Part shown: one piece after another, positions 43,751-52,833 of the stretch
How positions within the stretch are numbered: position 1 is the first letter of the stretch
Layout: each line of letters begins with the position of its first letter
Assembly: GCA_963792125.1 (NCBI GenBank)
Contig: CAWBVA010000012.1
Span: 682,001-746,000 of the forward strand
From: Methanocella_A sp963792125
GTDB lineage: Archaea; Halobacteriota; Methanocellia; Methanocellales; Methanocellaceae
Direction: 5' to 3'
DNA: 64,000 bases
Notes under the pieces: model-generated
The model's database searches: none
What the model was told of the DNA's origin: nothing
What the model saw: only the letters and a program-made list of their open reading frames with translations
Program-made: the position numbers and the translations under genes

Positions 43751-45799
43751 ATGCGACTCCGAGAAAAAACGTTGATCATTATTATAGTCATTTTTGCCAT
43801 CCTTATTCTCATCGAGTTCGCCGTCTCCGACCTGATCGTCATGAACAGCTACTACAGCCTGGAGCAGCAGGATACCCTGCAGAAGGTCTACCAGGCCAAC
43901 GGCGCCTTCGACAAGGAGCTGGAGTCCATCGACGTGCTGCTCGCGGACTGGGCTGTGCAGGACGACGCCCGCAGGTACATGGCATTTCCTTCGCCGAATT
44001 ATTTAGAGCAGAACATGAGGGACGAGGCCTTCATCTCGCGCAACCTCAACCTCCTGCTCATGGTCGACCCGTCGGGAGATATCAGCTACGGCAAAGCGTT
44101 TGACCTGAAGAACAGGACCGTATTGCCCCTCTGGGAGAGTGTGCGCCCCAAAATCTACAACGGCAGCCCGCTGGTGTTACAGTCGAATAACACCAGCTTG
44201 TCCGGCATACTGATTCTGCCGGAAGGCCCCATGCTGGTGGTGGCGCAGCCCATCCTGGACAGCAAAAAACAGGGCCCTGCCTGCGGCACGATGATCATGG
44301 GAAGGTTCATCGACCCGGAGTGGAGCAAGAAGCTTTCCGAAACGACCCGCCTGGACCTGACCGTATACCCGTTCGATGGCCAGGGCCTGCCGGCAGACCT
44401 GCAGGCCGTGCGCAACATGTCCGGCCCGGAATATCCAAATCTCACCATGCCGCTGAACGACGATTATATCGGGGGATACAGGGTCATCGACGACGTCTTC
44501 GGGAAGCCGGCGCTGATCATGAAGGTGATGACGCCCCGGCTCATATACCAGAACGGGAAAGACACGATCGCGTACATCATCCTGTCGACGCTCGCCGTGG
44601 GCATAGTGATCGCCGCACTGGCCATCGTGCTGCTGGAAAAGTTCGTGCTCTCGCGGCTGTCGTACCTGGACAGGGCGGTGACGAAGATCAGTGCCAGCAA
44701 CGACCTTTCCGCCCGGGTAGTCGTTGCCGGTAAGGACGAGTTGTCGAACCTCTCGAAGGCCATCAACAATATGCTCTCGTCCCTCGATCAGTCGAACCAT
44801 AAGCTCCACGAGAGCGAGGGCAGGTATCATGCCATCGTCGAGGACCAGTCGGAGCTGATATGCCGTTTCAGCCCGGACGGTACGCTGGCTTTCGCCAATG
44901 AAGCCTACAGCAGGTACTTCGATGCGGAGGGCAGGTCAGTGCCGGGAAAAAGCTTTATCCAGTCGCTGCCGCCCGTCACCATGCAGGGCGCGGAAGAGCT
45001 TTTACAGTCGCTGAACGCGACGGAGCCGGCCAGGATACTGGAATGCGTTTTCGAGATAAACGGAAAGACGCGGTGGCTGCAGTGGAACATTCGTGCCATA
45101 TTCGACCGTCAGGGCCAGGTCGCCGAGTTCCAGGCCGTCGGCAGGGACGTCACCGAGCTGGTCCTGAACCAGGAGCAGATCAAGGCTTCGCTCAAGGAGA
45201 AAGACGCGTTACTGAAGGAGATACATCACCGGGTCAAGAACAATCTGCAGATCATCTCCAGCATGCTCAGCCTCCAGGAAGCGAAAGTGATCGATAAGGC
45301 AAGCAAGGAGATGCTTAGAGACAGCCGGAACCGTATCAAGACCATGGCCCTCATCCACGAGAAGCTGTACCGGTCCTATGACCTGTCCCGGGTCAACTTC
45401 GCCGAATATGTCAGGAGCCTGATGAGCCACATATTGTCCACCTACGGGAGCAGCAACGACCGGGTCAGCATGCGCGTCGACGTAGAGGACATCTCGTTGA
45501 ACATAGACACGGCGATTCCCCTGGGGCTGATCATCAACGAGCTGGTAACTAATAGCTTCAAGCACGCTTTCCCGGGCGGGATGGGCGGCGAAATTTTCGT
45601 GGAGATGCACCGGACCGGGGGAGGGCAGTATTTGCTCATCGTAGGGGATAACGGAACGGGAATGCCCCCGGACTTCGACATCGAACACACGACGTCGCTG
45701 GGCCTGCAACTGGTCAACGCTCTCCTCCAGCAGATCAACAGCGAGGTCACCATCGTGCGTGAGAAGGGGACCGTGTACAAGATCGCTTTCTCCGCGTGA
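43751..45799 (+). CDS. CHASE4-HAMP-PAS sensor histidine kinase (HisKA_2 type)
   Basis: 682 residues. First membrane helix TLIIIIVIFAILILIEFAV, an extracellular CHASE4-like domain (about 35-270; WAVQDDARRYM, SYGKAFDLKN), second helix (TIAYIILSTLAVGIVIAALA), HAMP (about 300-350), one PAS (360-480), then the HisKA_2 box EIHHRVKNNLQIISSMLSLQ with its phosphorylatable His, and an ATPase domain (GLIINELVTNSFKHAFPGG; GDNGTGMPPDF). Unlike the other three kinases here it is unbroken. No receiver gene is next to it. The ligand would be an extracellular small molecule. Confidence 0.92.
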   Translation: MRLREKTLIIIIVIFAILILIEFAVSDLIVMNSYYSLEQQDTLQKVYQANGAFDKELESIDVLLADWAVQDDARRYMAFPSPNYLEQNMRDEAFISRNLNLLLMVDPSGDISYGKAFDLKNRTVLPLWESVRPKIYNGSPLVLQSNNTSLSGILILPEGPMLVVAQPILDSKKQGPACGTMIMGRFIDPEWSKKLSETTRLDLTVYPFDGQGLPADLQAVRNMSGPEYPNLTMPLNDDYIGGYRVIDDVFGKPALIMKVMTPRLIYQNGKDTIAYIILSTLAVGIVIAALAIVLLEKFVLSRLSYLDRAVTKISASNDLSARVVVAGKDELSNLSKAINNMLSSLDQSNHKLHESEGRYHAIVEDQSELICRFSPDGTLAFANEAYSRYFDAEGRSVPGKSFIQSLPPVTMQGAEELLQSLNATEPARILECVFEINGKTRWLQWNIRAIFDRQGQVAEFQAVGRDVTELVLNQEQIKASLKEKDALLKEIHHRVKNNLQIISSMLSLQEAKVIDKASKEMLRDSRNRIKTMALIHEKLYRSYDLSRVNFAEYVRSLMSHILSTYGSSNDRVSMRVDVEDISLNIDTAIPLGLIINELVTNSFKHAFPGGMGGEIFVEMHRTGGGQYLLIVGDNGTGMPPDFDIEHTTSLGLQLVNALLQQINSEVTIVREKGTVYKIAFSA

Positions 45800-45930
45800 C
45801 CGCTCGTGACACGCAGGCAATACGAAGTGAGCTGAATCGTTTTCTCTTCGGCACTGGATAATTATATAATTTTACAGCGGCCATATATGTATTGCAGCGC
45901 AAAAAAGGACTGCCAGATACGGGGCATTAA

Positions 45931-47118
45931 ATGATAGAGGTCAGCAAAGGCATCTACTGGGTAGGTGCCATCGACTGGGAAATCCGGGACTTCCACGGCT
46001 ACGCCACGCCGAAGGGCACAACCTATAACGCGTACCTGATTGTGGACGAGAAGATCGCGCTCGTCGACACGGTCAAGGAGCCATTCAGGGACGAGCTGCT
46101 GTCGCGGGTGTCCGAGATCGTCGACCCGGCGAAGATCGACTACATGATCGTCAATCACCTGGAACGAGACCACTTCGGGTCATTCGCACAGGTGATGGAA
46201 GTGGCGAAGAACGCGAAGGTCTATGCGTCCGAGCGGGGAAAGAAAGGGATTACCGATGTCTACGGGGACCGCTGGGGCATCACCGCCGTGAAGACTAACG
46301 ATACCCTGAAGCTCGGCGGCAAGACCCTGCGGTTCATCGACACGCCCATGCTGCACTGGCCCGACAGCATGTTCACCTACGTCGAAGAGAACAAGGTGCT
46401 TCTGTCCAGTGATGCTTTCGGGCAGCACATCGCCTGCTCGCAGCGGTTTGACCGCGAGGCGGACCAGCATGTGCTCCTGGAGGACGCGAAGACCTACTAT
46501 GCCAACATCCTCATGCCCTTCGGGACGCTCATCCAGAGCCTGCTGGCGAAGGTGCCGTCGCTCAACCTGGCGCCGGAGATCATCGCGCCGGACCACGGGC
46601 TGATATGGACGAAGCCCGGGACAATCATCGATGCGTACAGCCGCTGGTCGAAGTTCGAGGCGAAGGACAAGATCGTCATCGCTTATGACACGATGTGGGA
46701 GAGCACCGAGAAGATGGCCCACCTGATCGCGCGCGGAGCAATTGACGAGGGCGGAGTGGAAGTGAAGCTGTTCCACCTGCGCAAGTCGCCATACAGCGAA
46801 GCCATCACTGAGATACAGGACGCGAAGGCAGTCATTATCGGCTCGCCTACGCTGAACAACGGGCTGTTCCCTACGGTTGGCGGATTCCTGTACTATTTGA
46901 AGGGCCTGAAGCCGAAGAACAAGATCGCGACAGCCTTCGGCTCCTACGGGTGGATGGGCGGCGCGGTGAAGGAGATCATGGCCCGATATAAAGACATGGA
47001 ACTGGAACTGATCGAGCCGGCGCTGGACTTAAAGTACCCTGTGACAAAGCAGCAGGAAAGCGAGTGCATCGAGTTCGGGCGGAAGATAGCGAAGCGAGTC
47101 AAGGAGGCAAAGAAATGA
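45931..47118 (+). CDS. fprA: A-type flavoprotein, F420H2 oxidase / flavodiiron protein
   Basis: 395 residues. A beta-lactamase-like domain (1-250) carries all diiron ligands: NHLERDHFG (HxExDH), the His in MLHWPDSMF, the Asp in LSSDAFG and the His in APDHGLIW. A flavodoxin domain (about 253-390) begins IVIAYDTMWESTEKMAHLIA and has the FMN loops GSPTLNNGLFPTVG and GSYGWMGGAVK. In methanogens such proteins reduce oxygen to water with F420H2, which protects the anaerobe. The stop overlaps the start of a rubredoxin-like gene (ATGA), the likely electron partner. Confidence 0.96.
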   Translation: MIEVSKGIYWVGAIDWEIRDFHGYATPKGTTYNAYLIVDEKIALVDTVKEPFRDELLSRVSEIVDPAKIDYMIVNHLERDHFGSFAQVMEVAKNAKVYASERGKKGITDVYGDRWGITAVKTNDTLKLGGKTLRFIDTPMLHWPDSMFTYVEENKVLLSSDAFGQHIACSQRFDREADQHVLLEDAKTYYANILMPFGTLIQSLLAKVPSLNLAPEIIAPDHGLIWTKPGTIIDAYSRWSKFEAKDKIVIAYDTMWESTEKMAHLIARGAIDEGGVEVKLFHLRKSPYSEAITEIQDAKAVIIGSPTLNNGLFPTVGGFLYYLKGLKPKNKIATAFGSYGWMGGAVKEIMARYKDMELELIEPALDLKYPVTKQQESECIEFGRKIAKRVKEAKK

Positions 47119-47222
47119 AATGGATGTGCAAGGTCTGCGGATACATACACGAAGGCGAAGAGCCGCCCGAGGAATGCCCGCTCTGCGGGGCGCCGAAGTC
47201 GGAGTTCGTGCAGGTGCCTTAA
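47115..47222 (+). CDS. Mini-rubredoxin (35 residues)
   Basis: Starts MKWMCKVCGYIHEGEE and continues to CPLCGAPKSEF, two CxxC pairs 15 residues apart: the iron knot of a rubredoxin in shortened form, like the tail of rubrerythrins. The ATG shares bases with the fprA stop, and AAGGAGG lies about eight bases upstream of it, inside fprA. It probably passes electrons to or from FprA. Its TAA lies at the edge of a long inverted repeat. Confidence 0.9.
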   Translation: MKWMCKVCGYIHEGEEPPEECPLCGAPKSEFVQVP

Positions 47223-47486
47223 GTCGCCAAGGTTCTAAGGGAAGACGCCAAGGCGCCACTTTTAGCAACCGAAGGTTTCAAGGCGCCAAGTCTTTTTAAT
47301 ATTTAAGGCGCCAGGTTACAAAGGCACAAAGAAGATACACCAAGTGTTTAAAGTTTATGATATGGCTGGTTTTTTCAATGTCACTTTATAACTTGGTATC
47401 TTAAAATAAAAATGACTTGGCGCCTTGAAACCTTCGGTTGCTAAAAGTGGCGCCTTGTACCCTTCTCTTGGACCCTTGGCGACTTA
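47220..47486. repeat. TTGGC-family inverted repeat spanning two stop codons
   Basis: Arms 47220-47292 and 47414-47486 are about 73 bp; the inner 42 bp (around GCGCCACTTTTAGCAACCG) match almost exactly. Both outer ends read TTAAGTCGCCAAGG: the left one holds the TAA of the rubredoxin gene, the right one the TAA of an apgM fragment on the other strand. The 120-bp centre is AT-rich with no frame. Confidence 0.8.
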
Positions 47487-47620
47487 AGCCCCGAACATTT
47501 TGGTCTTATTGATCAGGTCCAGCGCAATAGGCATGACGTCCATGCCCCGGATGCGGCACAGTCCGCCCCGGTGGGCTATTAGCTCGTTATAGTGATCGAC
47601 CGTGTCCACCCGCAAGCCGG
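47484..47620 (-). pseudogene. Relic of the 3' end of apgM
   Basis: About 45 codons match the C terminus of the intact gene at 49140 (HRGGLCRIRGMDVMPIALDL and a matching GA end), then the match ends abruptly near 47620. The nucleotide match is high, so the copy is fairly young. It has no start of its own. It abuts the inverted repeat at 47220-47486, which supplies its stop codon. Nothing else is seen between 47621 and 47760 except a GC-rich patch (GAGCGCGCGCCCGTGGGCC). Confidence 0.85.
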
Positions 47621-47769
47621 ATTTTTGAGCGCGCGCCCGTGGGCCTGGCCCGGCATAAGGTATGGTTTACAAGCCGGGGCAATACTTTATATATAATTGC
47701 CGAGTAACTTCTTTTTAATTATATCAATACATTTTAATAATCTTTAATGCACAGATCACAGTGGTAAAG

Positions 47770-47970
47770 ATGGCACGTACGACAGGGCGCGATGGTATAT
47801 TGAACCGGAATGCGTGGGCGTTGCTGACCATGGCGCTCCTGTTCTGTGGCCTGTGCGTCTGCCTGAGCAGGGTGTTCCCGGGCCTGAAGCTCCCTGTCCT
47901 CGCCGGCCTTGTCTTCGCCGGCATCGTACTCGTCTCGATCGGCGGTATCAATATTTTAAGGACACTTTAA
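47770..47970 (+). CDS. Small membrane protein with two helices
   Basis: 66 residues from the ATG at 47770: a polar basic start (MARTTGRDGILNRN), helix LLTMALLFCGLCVCLSRVF and helix LPVLAGLVFAGIVLVSIGGI. AT-rich promoter sequence lies upstream (TATATATAAT near 47690). No family was recognised. Confidence 0.6.
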   Translation: MARTTGRDGILNRNAWALLTMALLFCGLCVCLSRVFPGLKLPVLAGLVFAGIVLVSIGGINILRTL

Positions 47971-48090
47971 CTGACGTTTCTAAAATATAGTCAGGTGCTA
48001 TCACAGGTAATGGTAATATTTATTTTATTGAAATGCAAACAATAATGTTTTGGTGTATAATTTATTTCTAAGCATAGAATAAATTCAGCA

Positions 48091-49080
48091 ATGGTTATTA
48101 AGGCAGCAATAGATGAGTTCGTGCACGGCGGGCATGTGGTAGCCCTGGTTCTGCCGTCGATGGTCCTGACCCTCGGGCTCGTCAGAAACGAACCCCTGAA
48201 CCTGCCCTTGCTGGCGATAGCGTACCTGATCACGCTGGTCGTATACACTTATAACTATTACGAGGAGCTCGACCGGGACCGGCTGTCGATGCCCGAGCGC
48301 GCGGCTTATCACAAAAAGAAGGCCCGGGCATACCCCTGGCTGATTGGTGGGTACGTGGCGCTGCTGTCGGCCCTGGCCATCCTTTACGACCGGCGTCTGC
48401 CGGAACTCTGTATCACGGCCGGGATCGTGCTGACCGCGGGTATACTGTACACGGCGTACCTCAAACGGATAACAAAGGTCGTCCCGGGCTTTAAATGCTA
48501 CTACGTGACGGGCGTCTGGGTACTGGCAGTCGCGCTCTTGTACGGCATCTACACGGACCGCGGACCGGGCACCGTCCTGCCTGCCCTCTTCTGCTTCTTA
48601 TTCGCCAAACTACTGGTGAACACCATTTTTTACGACCTGAGGGACATCCGGTCAGATGGCCGGGAAGGGCTGAAGACAGTCCCTGTCGTCCTCGGCCGGG
48701 ACCGGACGATCCCGTTGTTGTACCTGTTGAGCCTGGTCCCGCCCGTCTTCCTGCTCATTGCCGTACTAACCGGTGAAGCCCGGGGCGTCGCCCTTGTCCT
48801 GCTCTCGTTCACCATCTACGAGTTTTATTATATCAGTATTGCAAGGGCGTCCGGGGAGGGTGCCGCGAACCGGAAGGACTATGCACTGGCGGACTATGAG
48901 TTCCTGCTCTGGCCGGTGGCCGTCTGGGCCTGTGGAGAGCTGCTTGTCCGGCTCGGGCCTTACCTGACGACGGCCGCGGTCATATTATTCATGGCGTGTG
49001 CCATATGCCTGGCCTGGCCCTCGATAAAGCTGTCGGGGCGCAGGAAACCGGCCGGCGATCGGGATGTCGGCCGGGTCTGA
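48091..49080 (+). CDS. UbiA-family prenyltransferase-like membrane protein
   Basis: 329 residues, about eight membrane helices. The two Asp-rich motifs of the UbiA family are present in altered form: YNYYEELDRDRLSMPERA after the second helix, and FYDLRDIRSDGREGLKTVP. In archaea the family makes lipid and quinone precursors by joining a prenyl chain to an acceptor. The acceptor is not evident, as the neighbours are unrelated. Confidence 0.8.
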   Translation: MVIKAAIDEFVHGGHVVALVLPSMVLTLGLVRNEPLNLPLLAIAYLITLVVYTYNYYEELDRDRLSMPERAAYHKKKARAYPWLIGGYVALLSALAILYDRRLPELCITAGIVLTAGILYTAYLKRITKVVPGFKCYYVTGVWVLAVALLYGIYTDRGPGTVLPALFCFLFAKLLVNTIFYDLRDIRSDGREGLKTVPVVLGRDRTIPLLYLLSLVPPVFLLIAVLTGEARGVALVLLSFTIYEFYYISIARASGEGAANRKDYALADYEFLLWPVAVWACGELLVRLGPYLTTAAVILFMACAICLAWPSIKLSGRRKPAGDRDVGRV

Positions 49081-49139
49081 TCTTAAAATAGCAGAAAGAC
49101 CTCCGTTTATACGGAAGGCTGTAATGGGGATGTCCTGGC

Positions 49140-50366
49140 TTATGCCCCGAACTTTTTCGTCTTATTGATCAAATCCAGCGCGATCGGCATGACGTCCATG
49201 CCCCGGATGCGGCACAGCCCGCCCCGGTGGGCTATCAGCTCGTTGTAGTGATTGACTTCGTCCACCCGCACGCCGGGCCCGTGGATCAGGACAGGCACCG
49301 GGTCGGCCGAGTGGTCTTTGAGCGAGACGGGGGTGCTGTGGTCGACGGTGATGATGATCAGCGTGTCCTTCAGGTCTTTCAGCGGCCTGAACGCGTCGTC
49401 CGTGTCCTCCAGGAATTTTGTCTTCCTGTCGAAGTCGCCATCGTGGCCGGCCTCGTCGGCGCCTTTGACGTTCAGCAGGACGAAGTCGTGGGTCTGCAGC
49501 GCTTCTATGGCCAGTTTTACCTTGGCGCGTACGCGCCGGGGCGGGTCGACGATATCCTCTCCCTCGACGGGTAAATGCTCCAGGCCGCACATCTTGCCGA
49601 TGCCTATGATCAGGCCGGCGGCCGCCACCACGGCGCCTTTCATGCCGTAGCGCTGCTCGAACGACGGGATGTGGGGCACTTCGCCTCCGCCGCGTATAAG
49701 GATAGCATTGCCTGCAGGCAGCCCTTTCTCCCGCCGCTCCCTGTTCACAGGCTGGTCGTCCAGCACGTCGAGCACCTGCCGGGAGACGCTGTTGACCACC
49801 TCGGCGGTGTGCTTTGCCTCGGGCGTGTCGATAACGGCGTGGCATTCCTTAATTGGCAGCCCTTCCTTCTTCGGGTCGGTGTCGGTGATCGCCGGAGAGA
49901 GCCCCTTGCCTCGGAGCACCAGCGCGGCGCGGTGGCCGGTCGAGCGCTTGAAGATGATCTCCACGCCGGGCACCTTCACACGCTCGTTGATGGCCGCGGC
50001 GAGAGAGTCGGTGTTGTCTATGCGGCCAGCCCTGCGGTCTGTGACCTTGCCGTTCTCTACTGTGGCGAAGTTGACGCGGAAAGCGATGTCGCCGCCTTTC
50101 ACGTCAATGCCCACGCCGGCCGCTTCAAAGGGCCCGCGGCCGGTGTAGTACTTGTAGGGGTCGTAGCCCAGCAGCGCGAGGTGGGATGTGTCCGAGCCAG
50201 GCCGGATGCCGGGCGCGATGGTGTCCATGATGCCGTTGATGCCGCTGAACGCGAGCGCATCTATATTCGGCTTGCTGGCGTGGGCCAGCGGTGTCTTGCC
50301 CCCGACGGGCCTGTCCGAGGCCCCGTCGAGCACGATGAAAAGGATCTTGTTAGCGACTTCAGACAT
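49140..50366 (-). CDS. apgM: 2,3-bisphosphoglycerate-independent phosphoglycerate mutase, archaeal type
   Basis: About 408 residues; interconverts 3- and 2-phosphoglycerate. Alkaline-phosphatase-like fold with metal ligands in ILFIVLDGASDRP, the catalytic Ser in GSDTSHLALLGYDP, and the second metal set in NVKGADEAGHDGDF and IITVDHSTP. The ATG at 50366 (MSEVANKIL) is the likely start; 50375 is possible. A fragment of its 3' end is repeated at 47484-47620. Confidence 0.95.
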   Translation of the reverse strand: MSEVANKILFIVLDGASDRPVGGKTPLAHASKPNIDALAFSGINGIMDTIAPGIRPGSDTSHLALLGYDPYKYYTGRGPFEAAGVGIDVKGGDIAFRVNFATVENGKVTDRRAGRIDNTDSLAAAINERVKVPGVEIIFKRSTGHRAALVLRGKGLSPAITDTDPKKEGLPIKECHAVIDTPEAKHTAEVVNSVSRQVLDVLDDQPVNRERREKGLPAGNAILIRGGGEVPHIPSFEQRYGMKGAVVAAAGLIIGIGKMCGLEHLPVEGEDIVDPPRRVRAKVKLAIEALQTHDFVLLNVKGADEAGHDGDFDRKTKFLEDTDDAFRPLKDLKDTLIIITVDHSTPVSLKDHSADPVPVLIHGPGVRVDEVNHYNELIAHRGGLCRIRGMDVMPIALDLINKTKKFGA

Positions 50367-50496
50367 GAAAATCATTTATACATATTCCTGCAAAGTATAA
50401 AACTGTAAAGTGGTCACATTCACACATAAAATTAATAATATAATGTGAAAAACCGGTCGCGATGGAAAACTATTAAAACGCCTGATGCAGACAGGG

Positions 50497-50550
50497 TTTT
50501 ATATGTTTTAATAACTACTTTTTTGTAACAATAGCCTTTTATATGTTTTA
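50497..50550 (+). promoter_or_regulatory. Doubled TATA-like element
   Basis: TTTTATATGTTTTA occurs exactly twice, at 50497-50510 and 50537-50550, 40 bp apart, in the AT-rich gap between divergent genes. The second is about 20 bp from the next start codon; either could place RNA polymerase. Confidence 0.4.
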
Positions 50551-50567
50551 TTCTAATTATCTAGTTG

Positions 50568-50972
50568 ATGGCAGTCTTAGATACATTAACGAGGCAAAAG
50601 ATAGAGAGGAAAGTGGACGTCATCTTCAAGGACATCCGGCAGGCTGAGACGCCAGAGGATGTCGTGCCCCTGCTGGTCGAGCTGTCCGAGTTCATCGACG
50701 GGGAGAACCTCACACCACAGCAGCTTGAGGAGCTGCGGGGTTTAGGCGTCAGGGCCATGCACAAGCACAGTCGCATGGAGTTCCTGAACGACTTCGGCGC
50801 GCTGATCTCCATCGTCACCGCAAGCATGATCGCCGGAGGCGCGATCACCGGCATGTACCTGATCTATACCACCGGCATTTTAGAGCCGCTGTCCATCGTA
50901 CTGCTGCTGCCGCTTGCGCTGCTGCCTGTGTACCTGTTCTACTATGGCAGGACACAGAAATGGTTCCACTAG
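50568..50972 (+). CDS. Hypothetical protein with helical head and two membrane helices
   Basis: 134 residues from the ATG at 50568 (a TTG lies one codon before). Residues 1-75 are charged and helical (IERKVDVIFKDIRQAETPED); then ISIVTASMIAGGAITGMYLI and SIVLLLPLALLPVYLFYYG cross the membrane. No family was recognised. It ends 4 bp inside the convergent DUF99 gene. Confidence 0.7.
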   Translation: MAVLDTLTRQKIERKVDVIFKDIRQAETPEDVVPLLVELSEFIDGENLTPQQLEELRGLGVRAMHKHSRMEFLNDFGALISIVTASMIAGGAITGMYLIYTTGILEPLSIVLLLPLALLPVYLFYYGRTQKWFH

Positions 50973-51547
50973 GCCCTGCGGCTTGACTCGCCGAGCACCA
51001 CGCCCGTGGCGATGATATGGGCGACACGTACCGGCTCAGGCAGCCGGCTGTGCACCGCCGTGTCCACGATCAGCCGGGCCGCGTCATCTTTTTCAATCCC
51101 TTTGTACTGGTAGTAGACAGGGCCGCCCCGCCATTTCGTCGTGACTTCGTGAATTTTCCCTGCATGCCGTATCATTTCGTATCGTCGTCCCGGCTCGCTC
51201 AGGTTCTCCAGCGCCCGGCTGATGCTCTCAAGGTCCGGCAGCTTGCGCATGATCGCGATGACCGGCAGTCCCGTGAGGTCATGGAGCGCTTCGATGTCCA
51301 CAACGTTGAAGCCGCCGAAGGTGACACCGTTCAGCATGACAACACGTATCTGGCCGGAGGACCGGGAACCCGAGATCATGCCTGCGATGCGCTCCGTAGC
51401 GTCCATGCCATCCTTCTCGATGTGAGTGCTCAGCAGGCCATCCAGCCAGCCTCCGCCTCGCAGGATGGCGCCGATGACCAGCACTTCTCTCGACACCAGC
51501 GGCGAGTCATCTACGCCCAGGATACGCATCTCAGGCTTCGAGTACAT
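50969..51547 (-). CDS. DUF99 / UPF0215 family protein (endonuclease dU family)
   Basis: 192 residues. The archaeal DUF99 pattern is clear: RILGVDDSP at the N terminus, VIGAILRGGGWLDGLLST, VVMLNGVTFGGFNVVDIEAL and a helix with PVIAIMRKLPDLES. Members are RNase-H-like and some have been linked to cutting DNA at deoxyuridine. It overlaps the end of the upstream membrane-protein gene by 17 bp. GAGGT lies nine bases before the ATG. Confidence 0.85.
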   Translation of the reverse strand: MYSKPEMRILGVDDSPLVSREVLVIGAILRGGGWLDGLLSTHIEKDGMDATERIAGMISGSRSSGQIRVVMLNGVTFGGFNVVDIEALHDLTGLPVIAIMRKLPDLESISRALENLSEPGRRYEMIRHAGKIHEVTTKWRGGPVYYQYKGIEKDDAARLIVDTAVHSRLPEPVRVAHIIATGVVLGESSRRA

Positions 51548-52283
51548 GCGTATCGTACCTCTTCTTCAGCACATACAACCCGGCGATCGAAGCCACCGCG
51601 ATGACTGCGACGAACGCCTCCAGGACGGCCGTGTAGGCGAAGGACGACGACGGGATAAAATAGCCGAACCAGAAGATCGAGCCGTCGAGCAGTACGCCGA
51701 TCATCATGCTCAGCGCCAGCCACTTCCACCCGGCCCTGATCGCGTACAGTGCCAGTACGGTGGCGAAGATGTGGCAGAATAACACGGACAGTCGCTCTAT
51801 AACGGGGATGGGAATGAATGCCAGGCTGAACTGCATTTGCAGTGTATCCTGTGTAGCCTGCGGGTAAGAGCTGATGAGGTCCGGCAACACGATGAAGAGC
51901 AGCACGTTCGCCAGAGACCCGAAGCCCAGCAATATAGCTTCCGCGGCGCCGAACCCGATGCCGATCGCTACGGCCTGGCCGAAGGTCGGTCTCAGCCGTG
52001 CGACACGGGCGGTAATATACGGGATGCCGGACTCGAACAGGCCGGTGCGCAGCCCGTAGTACAGTCCCACGGTCAATGCGCCTGCCAGCGTATGAGGGAG
52101 CAGGTCACGGAACGGCACGGTCACGGTGAAGTCCATGACGAGCTTGACAGCTATGGCTGCCATCCAGAAAAGGGCGCCGAACAGGAAGTACTCTGCACCC
52201 GCGCGCCTGCGCCAGAGATATATCGCTATCGCCCCGACAGCGATCATGCCTGCCCCCGATAGCAGGTTCAGCCATCCGACCAT
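51531..52283 (-). CDS. YhfC-like polytopic membrane protein
   Basis: 250 residues, about seven helices. FGAAEAILLGFGS and ERLSVLFCHIFATVLALYAI recall the Glu and His motifs of the YhfC family, which is grouped with intramembrane proteases. The match is from memory and only moderate. It is followed by the overlapping DUF99 gene. Confidence 0.65.
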   Translation of the reverse strand: MVGWLNLLSGAGMIAVGAIAIYLWRRRAGAEYFLFGALFWMAAIAVKLVMDFTVTVPFRDLLPHTLAGALTVGLYYGLRTGLFESGIPYITARVARLRPTFGQAVAIGIGFGAAEAILLGFGSLANVLLFIVLPDLISSYPQATQDTLQMQFSLAFIPIPVIERLSVLFCHIFATVLALYAIRAGWKWLALSMMIGVLLDGSIFWFGYFIPSSSFAYTAVLEAFVAVIAVASIAGLYVLKKRYDTHVLEA

Positions 52284-52378
52284 CTGCCACCAACTTCCGC
52301 CAGAACCCCGCCCGCAGGGCCGTTGATAAGATATCTGTTCGGGTTAAGCTATAATATTTTGCCAGCGTACCGTGGCTT

Positions 52379-52828
52379 GTGTACAGGAACATGCTGGTCC
52401 CGGTAGACGATACGGAGCAGAGCTACGGTGCGGTGAATGTGGCGGGGCTGCTGGCGGCGGCGAGCGGGGCAACCGTGACGTTGTTCCACGTGAGAAAGCC
52501 AGAGGAAGAAGTAGTCACTGACATAGTGACGAAGGACCCGCTGATGCAGCAGGGCGAGCTCAGGAGGCAACAGGGAATCTTCCGGCGCTGCGAGGAAATT
52601 TTGTCGGCCCATGACGTGAAGGCGGCCACCCTCTCGAAGGTCGACGCCAACATAGCAGAATCGATCATAAAGGAATGCGGGACGGGAAAGTACGATGTCA
52701 TCGTGATGGGACACAGGGGCCGGTCCCGGCTCAGACAGCTCATGCTGGGGAGTGTCGCCAACGGCGTGCTGGTCGAGGCGAGATGTCCCACGATCATGGT
52801 CCATATCCCCCGCTCGGAGCCAGGGTAG
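52379..52828 (+). CDS. UspA-like universal stress protein
   Basis: 149 residues from a GTG start. NMLVPVDDTEQSYGAVNVAG at the N terminus and VIVMGHRGRSRLRQLMLGSV with VANGVLVEARCPTIMV at the end form the ATP-binding motif G-x2-G-x9-G-S/T of Usp proteins. A small membrane-protein gene follows after 5 bp. The role is a general stress or energy-state sensor. Confidence 0.9.
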   Translation: MYRNMLVPVDDTEQSYGAVNVAGLLAAASGATVTLFHVRKPEEEVVTDIVTKDPLMQQGELRRQQGIFRRCEEILSAHDVKAATLSKVDANIAESIIKECGTGKYDVIVMGHRGRSRLRQLMLGSVANGVLVEARCPTIMVHIPRSEPG

Positions 52829-52833
52829 ATAGC

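Noticed and set aside
43751..45799. Phytochrome- or haem-type sensor in the intact kinase
   Set aside because: No GAF domain or chromophore Cys was seen; the outside part fits CHASE4 better.
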